Source: CAYOEV01 sp964403075
GTDB taxonomy: Bacteria; Bacteroidota; Bacteroidia; Cytophagales; Cyclobacteriaceae
Reading direction: 5' to 3'
Length of the DNA: 64,000 nt
Assembly: GCA_964403075.1 (NCBI GenBank)
Contig: CAYOEV010000005.1
Location: 1 to 64,000, forward strand
A program made the translations under genes and the position numbers. The stretch's first letter is position 1, and each line of letters starts with the position of its first letter. Positions 18,883 to 27,375 of the stretch are shown here, piece by piece. The notes beneath the pieces were generated by a model. That model made no database searches. It was not told the DNA's origin and saw nothing but the letters and a program-made list of their open reading frames with translations.

Positions 18883-19481
18883 TGCGCGCAACGTGGTTCT
18901 ATTTTCTGTTTTGTGTCGGGTTTTTACTTCAGGCGCAATCCTTTCCTTCGGAGGTATTCCACGAAGGGTTTCTGGTCACAAGTAACCGGGATACCCTGGA
19001 AGGTCAACTGAAGTATGACATGGAAACTAATATCGTGAACATACGCGGCAGGGGGGTCATTAAAACCTTTTCCAGTCATAAAGTGCTGTATTTTGAGATT
19101 TTTGACCGTGGCATTGAACAGTACCGGCAGTTTTATTCCATGCCTTACAATGTGAATTATGGATATAAAATCCCGATTCTTTTCGAGTTACAATACGAGG
19201 GATCTGTTTCCCTCCTCACAAGAGAGGCCATCGTTCAAGAAGCAGTTCCAAGTGTTTCCAATTATTGGGGCGGTTCTTACAATCGGTTGCGTCTGGTCTA
19301 TTCTTTTTATTTCGTAGATATAAAGGGAAATATCACCTACTTTTCGGGTCGAAAGAACGACCTGCTGGACATCATGAAAGACAAAAGTAGCTACGTGAAG
19401 GATTACATCAAGGAAAATAAATTGCGACCTGATTATATCCAAGATTTGGTGCGCATTACAGCATTTTACAATTCAATTTAA
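18882..19481 (+). CDS. Exported protein of unknown function
   Basis: A 199-residue protein I do not recognise. It begins with a likely signal peptide (MRATWFYFLFCVGFLLQ, cleavage after QAQS). The mature part starts with HEGFLVTSNRDTLEGQLKYD, resembling the opening of beta-rich Bacteroidota envelope proteins of the form GYIITxxGDTLxGxIxY. Aromatic residues are frequent and no catalytic motif stands out. It starts one base inside the ribBA stop and ends five bases before surE, so it is co-transcribed with housekeeping genes. A periplasmic or outer-membrane role is inferred only from the signal peptide. Confidence 0.75.
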   Translation: MRATWFYFLFCVGFLLQAQSFPSEVFHEGFLVTSNRDTLEGQLKYDMETNIVNIRGRGVIKTFSSHKVLYFEIFDRGIEQYRQFYSMPYNVNYGYKIPILFELQYEGSVSLLTREAIVQEAVPSVSNYWGGSYNRLRLVYSFYFVDIKGNITYFSGRKNDLLDIMKDKSSYVKDYIKENKLRPDYIQDLVRITAFYNSI

Positions 19482-19486
19482 TTTCA

Positions 19487-20260
19487 ATGGATTCAAAGCC
19501 CCTAATTCTCGTCTCCAATGACGACGGGATTACCTCAAGAGGCATTCGTAAATTGGTCGAACTTATGTCTGAACTTGGAGATGTGGTGGTGGTTGCACCC
19601 GATAGTCCCCAATCTGGCATGGGACATGCCATCACTGTAGGTGATCCGCTTAGGCTTACAAGCAGCAGGCTGTTTGACAATATTTCTGCCTATGAGTGCA
19701 GTGGTACGCCGGCTGACTGTGTCAAACTTGCCAAGCATCACGTACTGAAAGAACGTAAACCGGAGCTGGTTGTCTCGGGAATTAACCATGGAAGCAATAG
19801 CTCCATATCTGTCTTGTACTCCGGCACCATGAGTGCCGCCATCGAGGCGGCCATTGAAGGTCTGCCGGCCATTGGCTTCTCTATGTGCGATTATGATCCC
19901 GATGCCGATATGTCACACGTGGACGAATATATACTTAAAATTACTCGGGAGGCACTTTCCAACGGTATCCCCAGAGGGATTGCATTGAATGTGAACATTC
20001 CACCCAAACAGCACCAGAAAATTCAAGGAATTAAGGTTTGCCGACAGGCCAACGCCAAATGGGAAGAGAACTTCGACCAACGGAATGACCCTCAAGGAAG
20101 AAGATATTTTTGGATGGTCGGTAATTTCGTAAATCACGACAAAGGGGAGGACAATGATGAATGGGCACTGGCCAACAATTACGTGTCGATCGTCCCTTGT
20201 CAGTTTGATATGACGGGTCATTATGCGATTTCACAAATTAATGAGCAATGGGATATCTAA
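19487..20260 (+). CDS. surE: 5'/3'-nucleotidase SurE
   Basis: A 257-residue SurE phosphatase that dephosphorylates nucleoside monophosphates. The N-terminal metal site LVSNDDGITSRGI (Asp-Asp pair near residue 11) and the SGINHGSNSS and YSGTMSAAIEA motifs are diagnostic. The fold is cytoplasmic with no signal peptide. The stop overlaps the M28 peptidase start by 13 bases. Confidence 0.96.
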   Translation: MDSKPLILVSNDDGITSRGIRKLVELMSELGDVVVVAPDSPQSGMGHAITVGDPLRLTSSRLFDNISAYECSGTPADCVKLAKHHVLKERKPELVVSGINHGSNSSISVLYSGTMSAAIEAAIEGLPAIGFSMCDYDPDADMSHVDEYILKITREALSNGIPRGIALNVNIPPKQHQKIQGIKVCRQANAKWEENFDQRNDPQGRRYFWMVGNFVNHDKGEDNDEWALANNYVSIVPCQFDMTGHYAISQINEQWDI

Positions 20261-21120
20261 AGCTTTGTGGTTGGCTACTGGTGTTTGCGGTAGGCGCTCT
20301 GAAGGGGCAAACAAAGGAACATTTGCTAAATGACTTACAGGTGTTGAGTCACGATAGTTTGGAAGGACGGGAGTTTGGTACGGTAGCTGCCAACCGGGCG
20401 GCCCGTTACATTGAGCGACGATGGGTGGATCAGGATTTCTCAGTTCAAAAGCAAACGTTCAAGGAGGCAGAAAAAGAAGGGGCAAATCTCTGGGTAGAAA
20501 TACCTGGGCGCACCCATACTGATCAGGTCATTGTAGTTACCGCACATTATGATCATCTGGGCATACGGGCAGGTAACATTTTTAACGGAGCCGATGACAA
20601 TGCTTCAGGCACGGCTGCTCTTTTTTACCTTTCTAATTATTTTCAACAAAATCAGCCAGCGCATACGCTACGTTTGGTGGCCCTTGATGGAGAAGAATCG
20701 GGTCTGCTTGGCGCAAAAGCTTACGTGAAAAAATACGCCTCAAACGTGGTGTTGAATATTAATCTGGATATGATTTCACGCAATGAAAGGGACGAGATAT
20801 ATGTATGCGGTACTTTCCATTTCCCCTCATTAAAATTGGCGTTAGAAACAGTGAAAGTACCCCCCGGAGTTAAAATGTTATTTGGTCATGACCAGCCGAA
20901 TGATGAATTTCAGGACTGGACGAAAAGCTCTGATCATGGGGTTTTTTATGAGGCGGGGCTCCCCTTTATTTACTTTGGTGTAGAAGACCATATGGATTAC
21001 CACCAGCCCACAGATACTTACGAGAAGATCATGCCGGATTTTTATTGGGCTGCGGTTCGGCTCATACGGCGTGGCATAACAGTTATGGATGGTCTACATT
21101 TCCCCCTAAATGCCTATTAA
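20248..21120 (+). CDS. Exported M28-family aminopeptidase
   Basis: A 290-residue zinc peptidase. It has a signal peptide (about residues 1-20) and a compact M28 catalytic domain with two-zinc ligands in TAHYDHLG, GADDNASGTAAL (bridging Asp), DGEESGLLG (catalytic Glu pair), NLDMI and SSDHGVFYEAGLP (His). It probably trims peptides or amino acids in the periplasm. The start ATG at 20248 lies inside the surE gene. No PA insert or PDZ domain is seen, so it is near the minimal M28 length. Confidence 0.92.
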   Translation: MGYLKLCGWLLVFAVGALKGQTKEHLLNDLQVLSHDSLEGREFGTVAANRAARYIERRWVDQDFSVQKQTFKEAEKEGANLWVEIPGRTHTDQVIVVTAHYDHLGIRAGNIFNGADDNASGTAALFYLSNYFQQNQPAHTLRLVALDGEESGLLGAKAYVKKYASNVVLNINLDMISRNERDEIYVCGTFHFPSLKLALETVKVPPGVKMLFGHDQPNDEFQDWTKSSDHGVFYEAGLPFIYFGVEDHMDYHQPTDTYEKIMPDFYWAAVRLIRRGITVMDGLHFPLNAY

Positions 21121-21142
21121 TTGCAAATACACACCCAGTTGA

Positions 21143-21173
21143 TTGGTTTACACGGATTTGTGATAAATATTTG
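21143..21173 (+). promoter_or_regulatory. Promoter-like element upstream of the subtilase gene
   Basis: TTGG at 21143-21146, a 19-base spacer and AATATTTG at 21166-21173 fit the Bacteroidota consensus TTTG-N19-TAnnTTTG with one mismatch in each element. The element ends 13 bases before the ATG at 21187. Confidence 0.4.
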
Positions 21174-21186
21174 AAGTTATTAAAAA

Positions 21187-22821
21187 ATGAAATACGACAT
21201 GAGATTGAATAGATGGATATTAAGCTCGCTAATGGCATTGGCTTCAATGGGCTTTCTTTTCGGCCAATCTGAAGCCCCAGAAAACTGGTTTACTTTGGAT
21301 CCGGTAGACGACCGTGTCCTCGGTGTGAGTGCTGACAAGGTGTATCGAACACTATTGAAGGATAAACCCTCCAAAACGGTGGTGGTGGCGGTCATTGATT
21401 CGGGGATAGATATTGAACACGAAGATTTACGGGAGGTCATATGGGTCAACGAAGATGAAATCGCTGATAATGGCAAGGATGACGACAATAATGGGTACGT
21501 AGATGATGTCTATGGATGGAACTTCATTGGCGGAAAGAATGGCGCACAAGTAGATGCAGACACCTACGAAATTACGCGTGAGTACGTCCGATTGAGGGCC
21601 ATATACGGAGACCTGATGGTCGCGCCTGATACGGAAAATGAGGAGTATACTTACTGGCAGGAGGTGAAGGAAAAGTTTTTGAATCGATCGAAAAAAGCAC
21701 GAAATGAGTATCAACAATTTCAGGCGCTTTATGAAAGGACCCAGCAGGCGAATGAGCTATTGAAAGTAAAATTGAACATCGATACTGTTACGGCAGAAAG
21801 TCTGGAGGGTGTGGAGGCAGTTTCTGAAGAAATGAAAATAGCCGTGGGTATGAGTAATTACTTTCTGTCTCAGGTAGATGGGGTGGATAACCTAGACGCA
21901 GTTATCGGGCAATTAAAAGCCGGTTTGGATTATTATGAGATACAAGTGAAATACGGCTACAATGAAAGTTACGATACACGTACGATAGTAGGCGATAATT
22001 ATGAAGATGGCAACGAAATCGGTTATGGTAACAATATGGTGGAAGGTCCGGATGCGGAACATGGTACACATGTAGCCGGTATTGTGGCAGCCATCAGGGA
22101 CAATGACCTGGGTATAAAGGGTGTGGCGAAGAATGTGAAGATAATGACCATTCGGGCAGTCCCCAATGGGGATGAAAGAGACAAAGATGTAGCCAATGCC
22201 ATACGTTATGCAGTGGATAATGGTGCCGTAATCATCAATATGAGTTTTGGCAAGAGCTTTACTCGCAGGAAAGAGCTGGTGGATGAGGCCATTCGGTATG
22301 CGGCCACCAACGACGTGCTCTGCATCCATGCCGCAGGCAATGATGGAGAAAACCTGGATGAATCCAAAAACTTTCCAACGCCCATACTCAATGATGGTAC
22401 GAGAGCAGAAAACTGGTTGGAGGTGGGTGCCTCTTCATGGGGTGAAGATGAAACACTGGCAGCAGATTTTTCTAATTATGGCAAATTGTCAGTAGATCTG
22501 TTTGCCCCGGGTGTAGCCATCTATTCGGCTATTCCTAATCATCAATACAGTAACAATCAGGGCACAAGCATGGCGGCTCCGGCAGTGACCGGGGTGGCAG
22601 CCATTCTAAGGTCTTACTTTCCCGGCCTTAGCGCGGTAGACGTAAAGCAGGTGCTAGAAGCAAGTACCAGAACTTTTGGTGAGTTGGTGGTGGCAAAGCC
22701 GGGTACCGATGGTCAGGAAATGGTACCATTCAGTCAGTTGTCAAAAACAGGTGGTTTGGTCAATGCTTATGAAGCCGTGAAGCTGGCCATGGAAAAGACC
22801 CGCGAGCTCGACAAAAGATAG
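21187..22821 (+). CDS. Exported S8-family (subtilisin-like) serine protease
   Basis: A 544-residue subtilase. It has a signal peptide (about residues 5-27), then a short pro-region and the catalytic triad: Asp in VAVIDSGIDI (near residue 71), His in EHGTHVAGIVAAI (near residue 293) and Ser in GTSMAAPAVTG (near residue 461). About 200 residues separate Asp and His; they include a charged, coiled-coil-like insert (21640-21960) absent from classical subtilisins. There is no T9SS sorting domain at the C-terminus, so it may remain periplasmic or in the outer membrane. It ends before a strong terminator. Confidence 0.93.
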   Translation: MKYDMRLNRWILSSLMALASMGFLFGQSEAPENWFTLDPVDDRVLGVSADKVYRTLLKDKPSKTVVVAVIDSGIDIEHEDLREVIWVNEDEIADNGKDDDNNGYVDDVYGWNFIGGKNGAQVDADTYEITREYVRLRAIYGDLMVAPDTENEEYTYWQEVKEKFLNRSKKARNEYQQFQALYERTQQANELLKVKLNIDTVTAESLEGVEAVSEEMKIAVGMSNYFLSQVDGVDNLDAVIGQLKAGLDYYEIQVKYGYNESYDTRTIVGDNYEDGNEIGYGNNMVEGPDAEHGTHVAGIVAAIRDNDLGIKGVAKNVKIMTIRAVPNGDERDKDVANAIRYAVDNGAVIINMSFGKSFTRRKELVDEAIRYAATNDVLCIHAAGNDGENLDESKNFPTPILNDGTRAENWLEVGASSWGEDETLAADFSNYGKLSVDLFAPGVAIYSAIPNHQYSNNQGTSMAAPAVTGVAAILRSYFPGLSAVDVKQVLEASTRTFGELVVAKPGTDGQEMVPFSQLSKTGGLVNAYEAVKLAMEKTRELDKR

Positions 22822-22841
22822 CTTACCGTAATCTTGTTGTG

Positions 22842-22868
22842 AAGCCACGTTTTTTACGTGGCTTTTTT
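22842..22868 (+). terminator. Intrinsic terminator after the subtilase gene
   Basis: A perfect nine-base stem (AAGCCACGT at 22842-22850 with ACGTGGCTT at 22856-22864, loop TTTTT) is followed directly by a T tract. It lies 21 bases after the stop codon and is well formed. Confidence 0.85.
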
Positions 22869-22900
22869 ATTTAATCACCAGAGTGGGCATTTTTGTTTGT

Positions 22901-23647
22901 ATGAAAATAATCATTCTCACTTGTCTAATCGTTTGTAGTCTTTTTTTGTGTGCACAGCCAGTGCCCGGTACGCCTGAGTTTATCGAAGATTTCGAAAACT
23001 GGGATGGCAAGACCAAAGAAAAGTGGCTGATGGATTACATTCAAGATGCCGAAAATGCAGTCGAAGTAATTGACACATTGATTGGCTCGGGGCTGATCAG
23101 TGTGGATTTCCGCACCCGTAATGGTAAAGAAAGTCTGTTCACGGCATTTCTGGATAAAAGGGATTCTTCAGGGATTATCATGTTACTGAAAAGAGACATG
23201 AATGTCAACTTGCGCTATTTTGACCGCTTGAGTGAAACCCCATTCCATGAGATCATGCTGTATGAATTTGATTCGGCTACTACAACGAACTTGCTCATGC
23301 GCATGGTGCTCAATGGTGCCGATCCGGATCTTCGGGACATTAAAGGCTATACACCTATTCATTACGCCATCAATGAAAAAGATGAGGTTGCATTGTCTTT
23401 TTTTATGCGTGAGGAGGTCCAGTTTCAAACGTTTTTGAAAGATATTGACCAGCGGACGTACTTAGATTATTTTGATCAGAAATGGAAAAAAGCTGACGAG
23501 TTAAGGGCCTCATGGGAAAAACGTCTGGCATTGGTCCCTCAGCGTGATCCAAGAGAAAAGCGCAAAGAGGAAAAAGCAAAAAAGAAAGGCGGAAAGAAGG
23601 CTAAAAAGCAAGAAAAAGAAGGTCAAAAAGAGAAAAAGGAAGAATAG
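22901..23647 (+). CDS. Exported ankyrin-repeat-like protein with lysine-rich tail
   Basis: About 248 residues. The ATG at 22901 is preferred over an upstream GTG at 22883 because it starts the signal peptide (MKIIILTCLIVCSLFLC). The central region (residues about 75-180) has two or three ankyrin-like units, seen as MLLKRDMNVNLRYFDR, VLNGADPDLRDIKGYTPIH and AINEKDEVALSFF. The last 45 residues are almost only Lys, Glu, Arg and Gly (KRKEEKAKKKGGKKAKK), likely disordered. The role is unknown; it may bind a periplasmic protein or nucleic acid (speculative). It stands alone between a terminator and a convergent gene. Confidence 0.75.
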   Translation: MKIIILTCLIVCSLFLCAQPVPGTPEFIEDFENWDGKTKEKWLMDYIQDAENAVEVIDTLIGSGLISVDFRTRNGKESLFTAFLDKRDSSGIIMLLKRDMNVNLRYFDRLSETPFHEIMLYEFDSATTTNLLMRMVLNGADPDLRDIKGYTPIHYAINEKDEVALSFFMREEVQFQTFLKDIDQRTYLDYFDQKWKKADELRASWEKRLALVPQRDPREKRKEEKAKKKGGKKAKKQEKEGQKEKKEE

Positions 23648-23731
23648 CTGAAAAACAGCAGTGAACACGTCAAACTTGATAAATAATCCTAAAACAGGAA
23701 GGCTAAATACTGGATAATTGTATGCACAGAA

Positions 23732-24241
23732 CTACTTTTTGTAGGTCAGTTTACCGCCTTTCAGAGATTCCTGCAATTCCATTAGTTCGTCCCAATCGCC
23801 TCTTGCGGCCATGGCCGCCTGTGCAGGCCAGGTATCTGGTTGATGGAGTTGAAATCGTTTGCCACCTTTGTCTAGAATTTCTTGTATCTCCGCTTTGCTG
23901 CTCGCAGCGAGTTCAGTCCAGGTGTCTATGTGATCCTGATGGAGGAGCTGCGCGATTTTCGGACCAATACCTTCGACCACTTTGAGGTCATTTTCTTTTA
24001 TGCGTCTTCCTAGCACACTTCGTGCAGCTTTGGCATCGAAAGGCACAGTCCTGATCTGGGCTAAAGCCGGTAACGCCATTCGTTTGGCCTGTGCCTTGGA
24101 CCTTTTCAGACGTTCATTCTCCATTTCTAGTTGCGCCAGTTTGCGGCCCCGGATGAACCAGGCGATTAGAAAACCCAGAAGGGCAGCTACGACAAGGACT
24201 ATCAGAATAAAAATTAAATCAGCAGTAAATCTTTCGGCCAT
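23732..24241 (-). CDS. Membrane-anchored helix-hairpin-helix domain protein
   Basis: A 169-residue protein with one N-terminal membrane helix (about residues 10-30), a short coiled coil (KLAQLEMENERLKR) and a helix-hairpin-helix domain near residues 80-165. The core is LKVVEGIGPKIAQLLHQ, followed by TWTELAA and a C-terminal DTWPAQAAMAARGDWDEL motif shared by many Bacteroidota proteins labelled flap-endonuclease-like. No nuclease active site is apparent; the domain probably mediates protein or DNA contact. It starts five bases after the OmpA-like gene, so the two are a unit. Confidence 0.82.
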   Translation of the reverse strand: MAERFTADLIFILIVLVVAALLGFLIAWFIRGRKLAQLEMENERLKRSKAQAKRMALPALAQIRTVPFDAKAARSVLGRRIKENDLKVVEGIGPKIAQLLHQDHIDTWTELAASSKAEIQEILDKGGKRFQLHQPDTWPAQAAMAARGDWDELMELQESLKGGKLTYKK

Positions 24242-24246
24242 GACAA

Positions 24247-24807
24247 TTAAGGTTTCTTTATTTCAACTCTTCGGTTCAATGCCCGCCCGGCTGTCGTTTC
24301 ATTGTCAGCCACTGGATTTGATTCTCCCATAGCTGCCACTAACAATCCCTCAGCGGGCACGCCCATTTGCACAAGTGCTTCTTTGACGGCTTCCGCCCTC
24401 ACTTTACTCAAATGGAGATTGTATTTTTCACTGCCCACATGATCAGTATGACCCTCAATAAGGACCTGATTCGCATCCGTTTGAAGGAACGGCCTAAGAG
24501 AGTCCAGAAAGGGCTCCAAGGTCTCCGGCCATTGAACTTGCGAGGAATTATAGTCAAAAGGAATGCTTCTGGGTCTGCTTAAATTAAAATGAATGACCTG
24601 CTCTTGTTGGGTATTTTGAGAGACCGTCGTGTCAGATCGTAATAATGTCTTGCCGGTAGAGGCTTTTTGGTTATCAAGTGCTTTCGGAATCTGGTTTGAC
24701 GCTCGATCCTCACAGCAATCTTTTCTAATGACACATACATATGCGTAACTGGATCCCCCGATCCACACAAACAGAAGAATGAGTAGTCCGACTATATTTT
24801 TTGTCAC
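24247..24807 (-). CDS. OmpA-like peptidoglycan-binding envelope protein
   Basis: About 187 residues from the GTG at 24807, which gives a hydrophobic N-terminus (MTKNIVGLLILLFVW); an in-frame TTG at 24849 would add 14 residues. After a polar linker the C-terminal domain (about 95-185) is an OmpA/MotB-type domain with the motifs VLIEGHTDHVGSEKYN, LSKVRAEAVKEAL and ALNRRVEI, which contact the peptidoglycan diaminopimelate. It is probably anchored in the inner membrane or exported and links the envelope to the cell wall. The downstream helix-hairpin-helix gene is coupled. Confidence 0.85.
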   Translation of the reverse strand: MTKNIVGLLILLFVWIGGSSYAYVCVIRKDCCEDRASNQIPKALDNQKASTGKTLLRSDTTVSQNTQQEQVIHFNLSRPRSIPFDYNSSQVQWPETLEPFLDSLRPFLQTDANQVLIEGHTDHVGSEKYNLHLSKVRAEAVKEALVQMGVPAEGLLVAAMGESNPVADNETTAGRALNRRVEIKKP

Positions 24808-24885
24808 GGTTCTTTCAATGAAAGGACAAATTATTTCGTTTTTCGCCAAATTACCATTAGCTGAAGATCAATTATTCGTTGTCTT

Positions 24886-25602
24886 TCATGGCAGGGAGAA
24901 TCGCATGACCAAATTGAGGGCAGGGATAGAGCTATCTAATGATTTTCCGTAACCCGGAATGGCATATACTTCGAGGTCATTTTCAGGTTGATCTACCTCT
25001 AATAAAAATCGCATGCGCAAGTGGAAACCAATACTCATCCACTCGTTCAGCTTTTGGTCAGAATAAATGACCAACTCCCACCAGTTGGCCTGCAGTGCTG
25101 AACGATCCAATACGCGAACAAAAGAGGGTTGTATGTCACTTGAAATTGTGAGGGTCGCGGCTTCATCAAAAGTGGAGGCACCATAACGCACCCCCAGACC
25201 TAAGCGCCCATTTGGAGGTGTTTGAAGGGGTATGTACCCGAAACCGATGCGATAATGATTACCTGAGGCACGGTAATCCCCATTTTTATAGGCCTGATCT
25301 GGACTAACCTCCGATTGACCATACTCAGCCACCAACTGCCATTTTTCTGCAATTAATAAATCCACACCTATTTCCCACTTGGTTTCAAAGTCCAAGGGCA
25401 TGGTCATCAACTTGCCGTAATCTACGAGTAGGCCAGGGCTGAACAACCTCTTCCGTATCGGGGTTGTGGTTGAGGTGTCGATTTGTTCGCTTTCGAAGGG
25501 GACTACATCAGCAGTATCGGCCGAAAAGCGCAAACTGTCCTGTGCTTGAGATGAATGGGCCAGTGTCACTATCAGGCTGAAAGATGTAAGAAACCTGAAC
25601 AT
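24886..25602 (-). CDS. DUF6048-like outer-membrane beta-barrel protein
   Basis: About 238 residues. The ATG at 25602 overlaps the stop of the upstream gene (TGATG) and begins a signal peptide (FRFLTSFSLIVTLAHSS, then QAQDS). The mature part alternates polar and aromatic residues in short beta strands and includes VDYGKLMTMPLDFETKWE, which I recall as typical of the DUF6048 family of Bacteroidota envelope proteins. It ends in an aromatic-containing strand (NLVMRFSLP) as expected for a barrel. The function is unknown; it is usually encoded beside a DUF6452 lipoprotein, as here. Confidence 0.7.
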   Translation of the reverse strand: MFRFLTSFSLIVTLAHSSQAQDSLRFSADTADVVPFESEQIDTSTTTPIRKRLFSPGLLVDYGKLMTMPLDFETKWEIGVDLLIAEKWQLVAEYGQSEVSPDQAYKNGDYRASGNHYRIGFGYIPLQTPPNGRLGLGVRYGASTFDEAATLTISSDIQPSFVRVLDRSALQANWWELVIYSDQKLNEWMSIGFHLRMRFLLEVDQPENDLEVYAIPGYGKSLDSSIPALNLVMRFSLP

Positions 25603-26288
25603 CAAAAAAACGCGGTGATTTGTGTATCATCAGCGGCACGAACAAGACTATCGCCATATTCAATGTCCAAAGCCAGAAACGAAACATTCAGGGTATCGAC
25701 CTGCGTGGCAGCAAGGCGGAATTGACGGTCTGCGTTTACCTCTTCTTCTAATACGTAGGTCAGACTCATAAAATAGTCTGTGCCGTCAATGCGTATGCGG
25801 TAATCGGACTGGCCATCGGTGAAGGATAATGGAAGTATGTAGGTCACCATGCTGTCACTGTAAATTCGGGATTCTCCTGTGTTTAACAATACCAGTTGGT
25901 CCACGATGAGTGAGTTGGTATTGATGGTGGTGATGACGGCATTTAAATCTGTAGTAATGGCGGACAATGTGGAATCCAGGTCGTTGACCTCATTTCTGAG
26001 CGTAGTAAGGCCATCAATCAGCGCTTCTACTGCGAGTTTTTCATCTTCAAGTGTGGTGTTTCCGGTGTCTAAACCAATCTGTATGTGCATGAGGCTATCG
26101 TTGAGTACCTCCACACTGTCAACAATCACCAGGCTATCTTGAATTTCTTGAATACGGGTGAGGTGATTGAATTCAATGGCCACACCCAGGTTTTGAACCA
26201 GTGGTTCCCCACATTCGTCGCAAGAATCGCAACCAAAATTTAGTAAGACAAACCAAAGGACCAATGCACGCGTTATGGTTCCTGACAT
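25602..26288 (-). CDS. Lipoprotein, DUF6452-like, with coiled-coil insert
   Basis: About 228 residues from the ATG at 26288, which begins a lipoprotein signal (MSGTITRALVLWFVLL, lipobox NFGC). Cys residues cluster at the start (GCDSCDECGEP). Residues about 60-140 form an amphipathic heptad-rich segment (IDGLTTLRNEVNDLDS and repeats of Leu/Ile every three or four residues), then a beta-rich C-terminus containing ILPLSFTDG and LTYVLEEEV. The order with the DUF6048-like gene and the C-terminal strand pattern suggest DUF6452, but the coiled coil is unusual and several family Cys residues are absent. Its start codon shares bases with the divergent gene start. Confidence 0.6.
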   Translation of the reverse strand: MSGTITRALVLWFVLLNFGCDSCDECGEPLVQNLGVAIEFNHLTRIQEIQDSLVIVDSVEVLNDSLMHIQIGLDTGNTTLEDEKLAVEALIDGLTTLRNEVNDLDSTLSAITTDLNAVITTINTNSLIVDQLVLLNTGESRIYSDSMVTYILPLSFTDGQSDYRIRIDGTDYFMSLTYVLEEEVNADRQFRLAATQVDTLNVSFLALDIEYGDSLVRAADDTQITAFF

Positions 26289-27375
26289 GTACGCAAAGTT
26301 ATCGGCAATTTTAATTGTAGTCATATTTTTATTCCAGGACTGCACAGGGGAAAAACAAAAATCCTCAAGTAAAACTTATAACCCCAGCACATCTGCAGTT
26401 ACAACTATCCGGCCTACAGAATTGTCCATGTCGAAGATCAAAGGGGTATGTCTGGAAGCACCGCCTAGGCCTGTGGAACACCAAGCAATGGCCGAGGTGA
26501 AGCAGATCAACGCTGACTGGGTAGCCATTATTCCTTATGCCTTTTCAAAGGCTAACCAGCCGGATGTTTTTTTTGAACACCAAGGTTGGTGGGGAGAGCG
26601 TGTAGAGGGTGTAAAGAAATGTATCGATTTGGCACATCAAAAAGGGTTACGCGTGATGGTCAAGCCACATGTATGGGTACGTGGTCAGGGTTGGCCAGGG
26701 GAGTATAGGCTAAAATCGGAAGCTGACTGGATAAAATGGGAATCCAATTACCGGGCGTACATTCTGACTTATGCCCGGGTCGCAGAAGAACACCAGGCAG
26801 AAATGCTTTGCATTGCTACCGAATTTCGACACGCGGTTCGGCAACGACCACTTTTTTGGTCTCGTCTTATAAAAGAGATTCGGACCATTTATGATGGTCA
26901 ATTGACATACGCAGCAAACTGGGATAATTTCCATCGGGTAACTTTTTGGGATCAACTGGATTATATAGGTATAGATGCCTATTTTCCAATGAGTACGGAT
27001 AAAAACCCTTCGATTGAAGCTTTTCAGAATGGTTGGCGCAGCCTGTCCGATTCTTTGGAAGCATTTAGCGAACAAAAGGGCCGCAAAATTCTTTTCACAG
27101 AATATGGTTTTAAAAGTATCGACTATGTGAGTGCGGGTCACTGGAATTATCGTGAAGATACTTTACGCGCCAATATGACGAATCAATCCAGTGCTTACGA
27201 AGGTCTTTATCGGTCAGTGTGGCAGGAGGATTGGTTGGCTGGTGGGTTCCTTTGGAAATGGCACATGCATCATGCGGAGGCGGGCGGATCTACCAACAAA
27301 CGATATACCCCGCAAAACAAGCCAGCACAGGCTGTCATCGCTAAATGGTATAATGCCTCTAAAATCGCTGACTAA
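26287..27375 (+). CDS. Lipoprotein glycoside hydrolase, GH113-like TIM barrel
   Basis: About 362 residues. The ATG at 26287 starts a lipoprotein signal (MYAKLSAILIVVIFLF, lipobox FQDC); a start at 26275 adds four residues. The mature protein is a (beta/alpha)8 barrel of the GH113 type, a family with beta-mannanase activity: LAHQKGLRVMVKPHVW, CIATEF with the probable acid/base Glu near residue 180, and LFTEYGFKS with the probable nucleophile Glu near residue 270. It should face the periplasm or cell surface. No other polysaccharide-utilisation genes (SusC/SusD) are nearby, so the substrate could be a cell-wall or storage glycan. The stop overlaps the convergent LpxR-like gene by 17 bases. Confidence 0.85.
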   Translation: MYAKLSAILIVVIFLFQDCTGEKQKSSSKTYNPSTSAVTTIRPTELSMSKIKGVCLEAPPRPVEHQAMAEVKQINADWVAIIPYAFSKANQPDVFFEHQGWWGERVEGVKKCIDLAHQKGLRVMVKPHVWVRGQGWPGEYRLKSEADWIKWESNYRAYILTYARVAEEHQAEMLCIATEFRHAVRQRPLFWSRLIKEIRTIYDGQLTYAANWDNFHRVTFWDQLDYIGIDAYFPMSTDKNPSIEAFQNGWRSLSDSLEAFSEQKGRKILFTEYGFKSIDYVSAGHWNYREDTLRANMTNQSSAYEGLYRSVWQEDWLAGGFLWKWHMHHAEAGGSTNKRYTPQNKPAQAVIAKWYNASKIAD

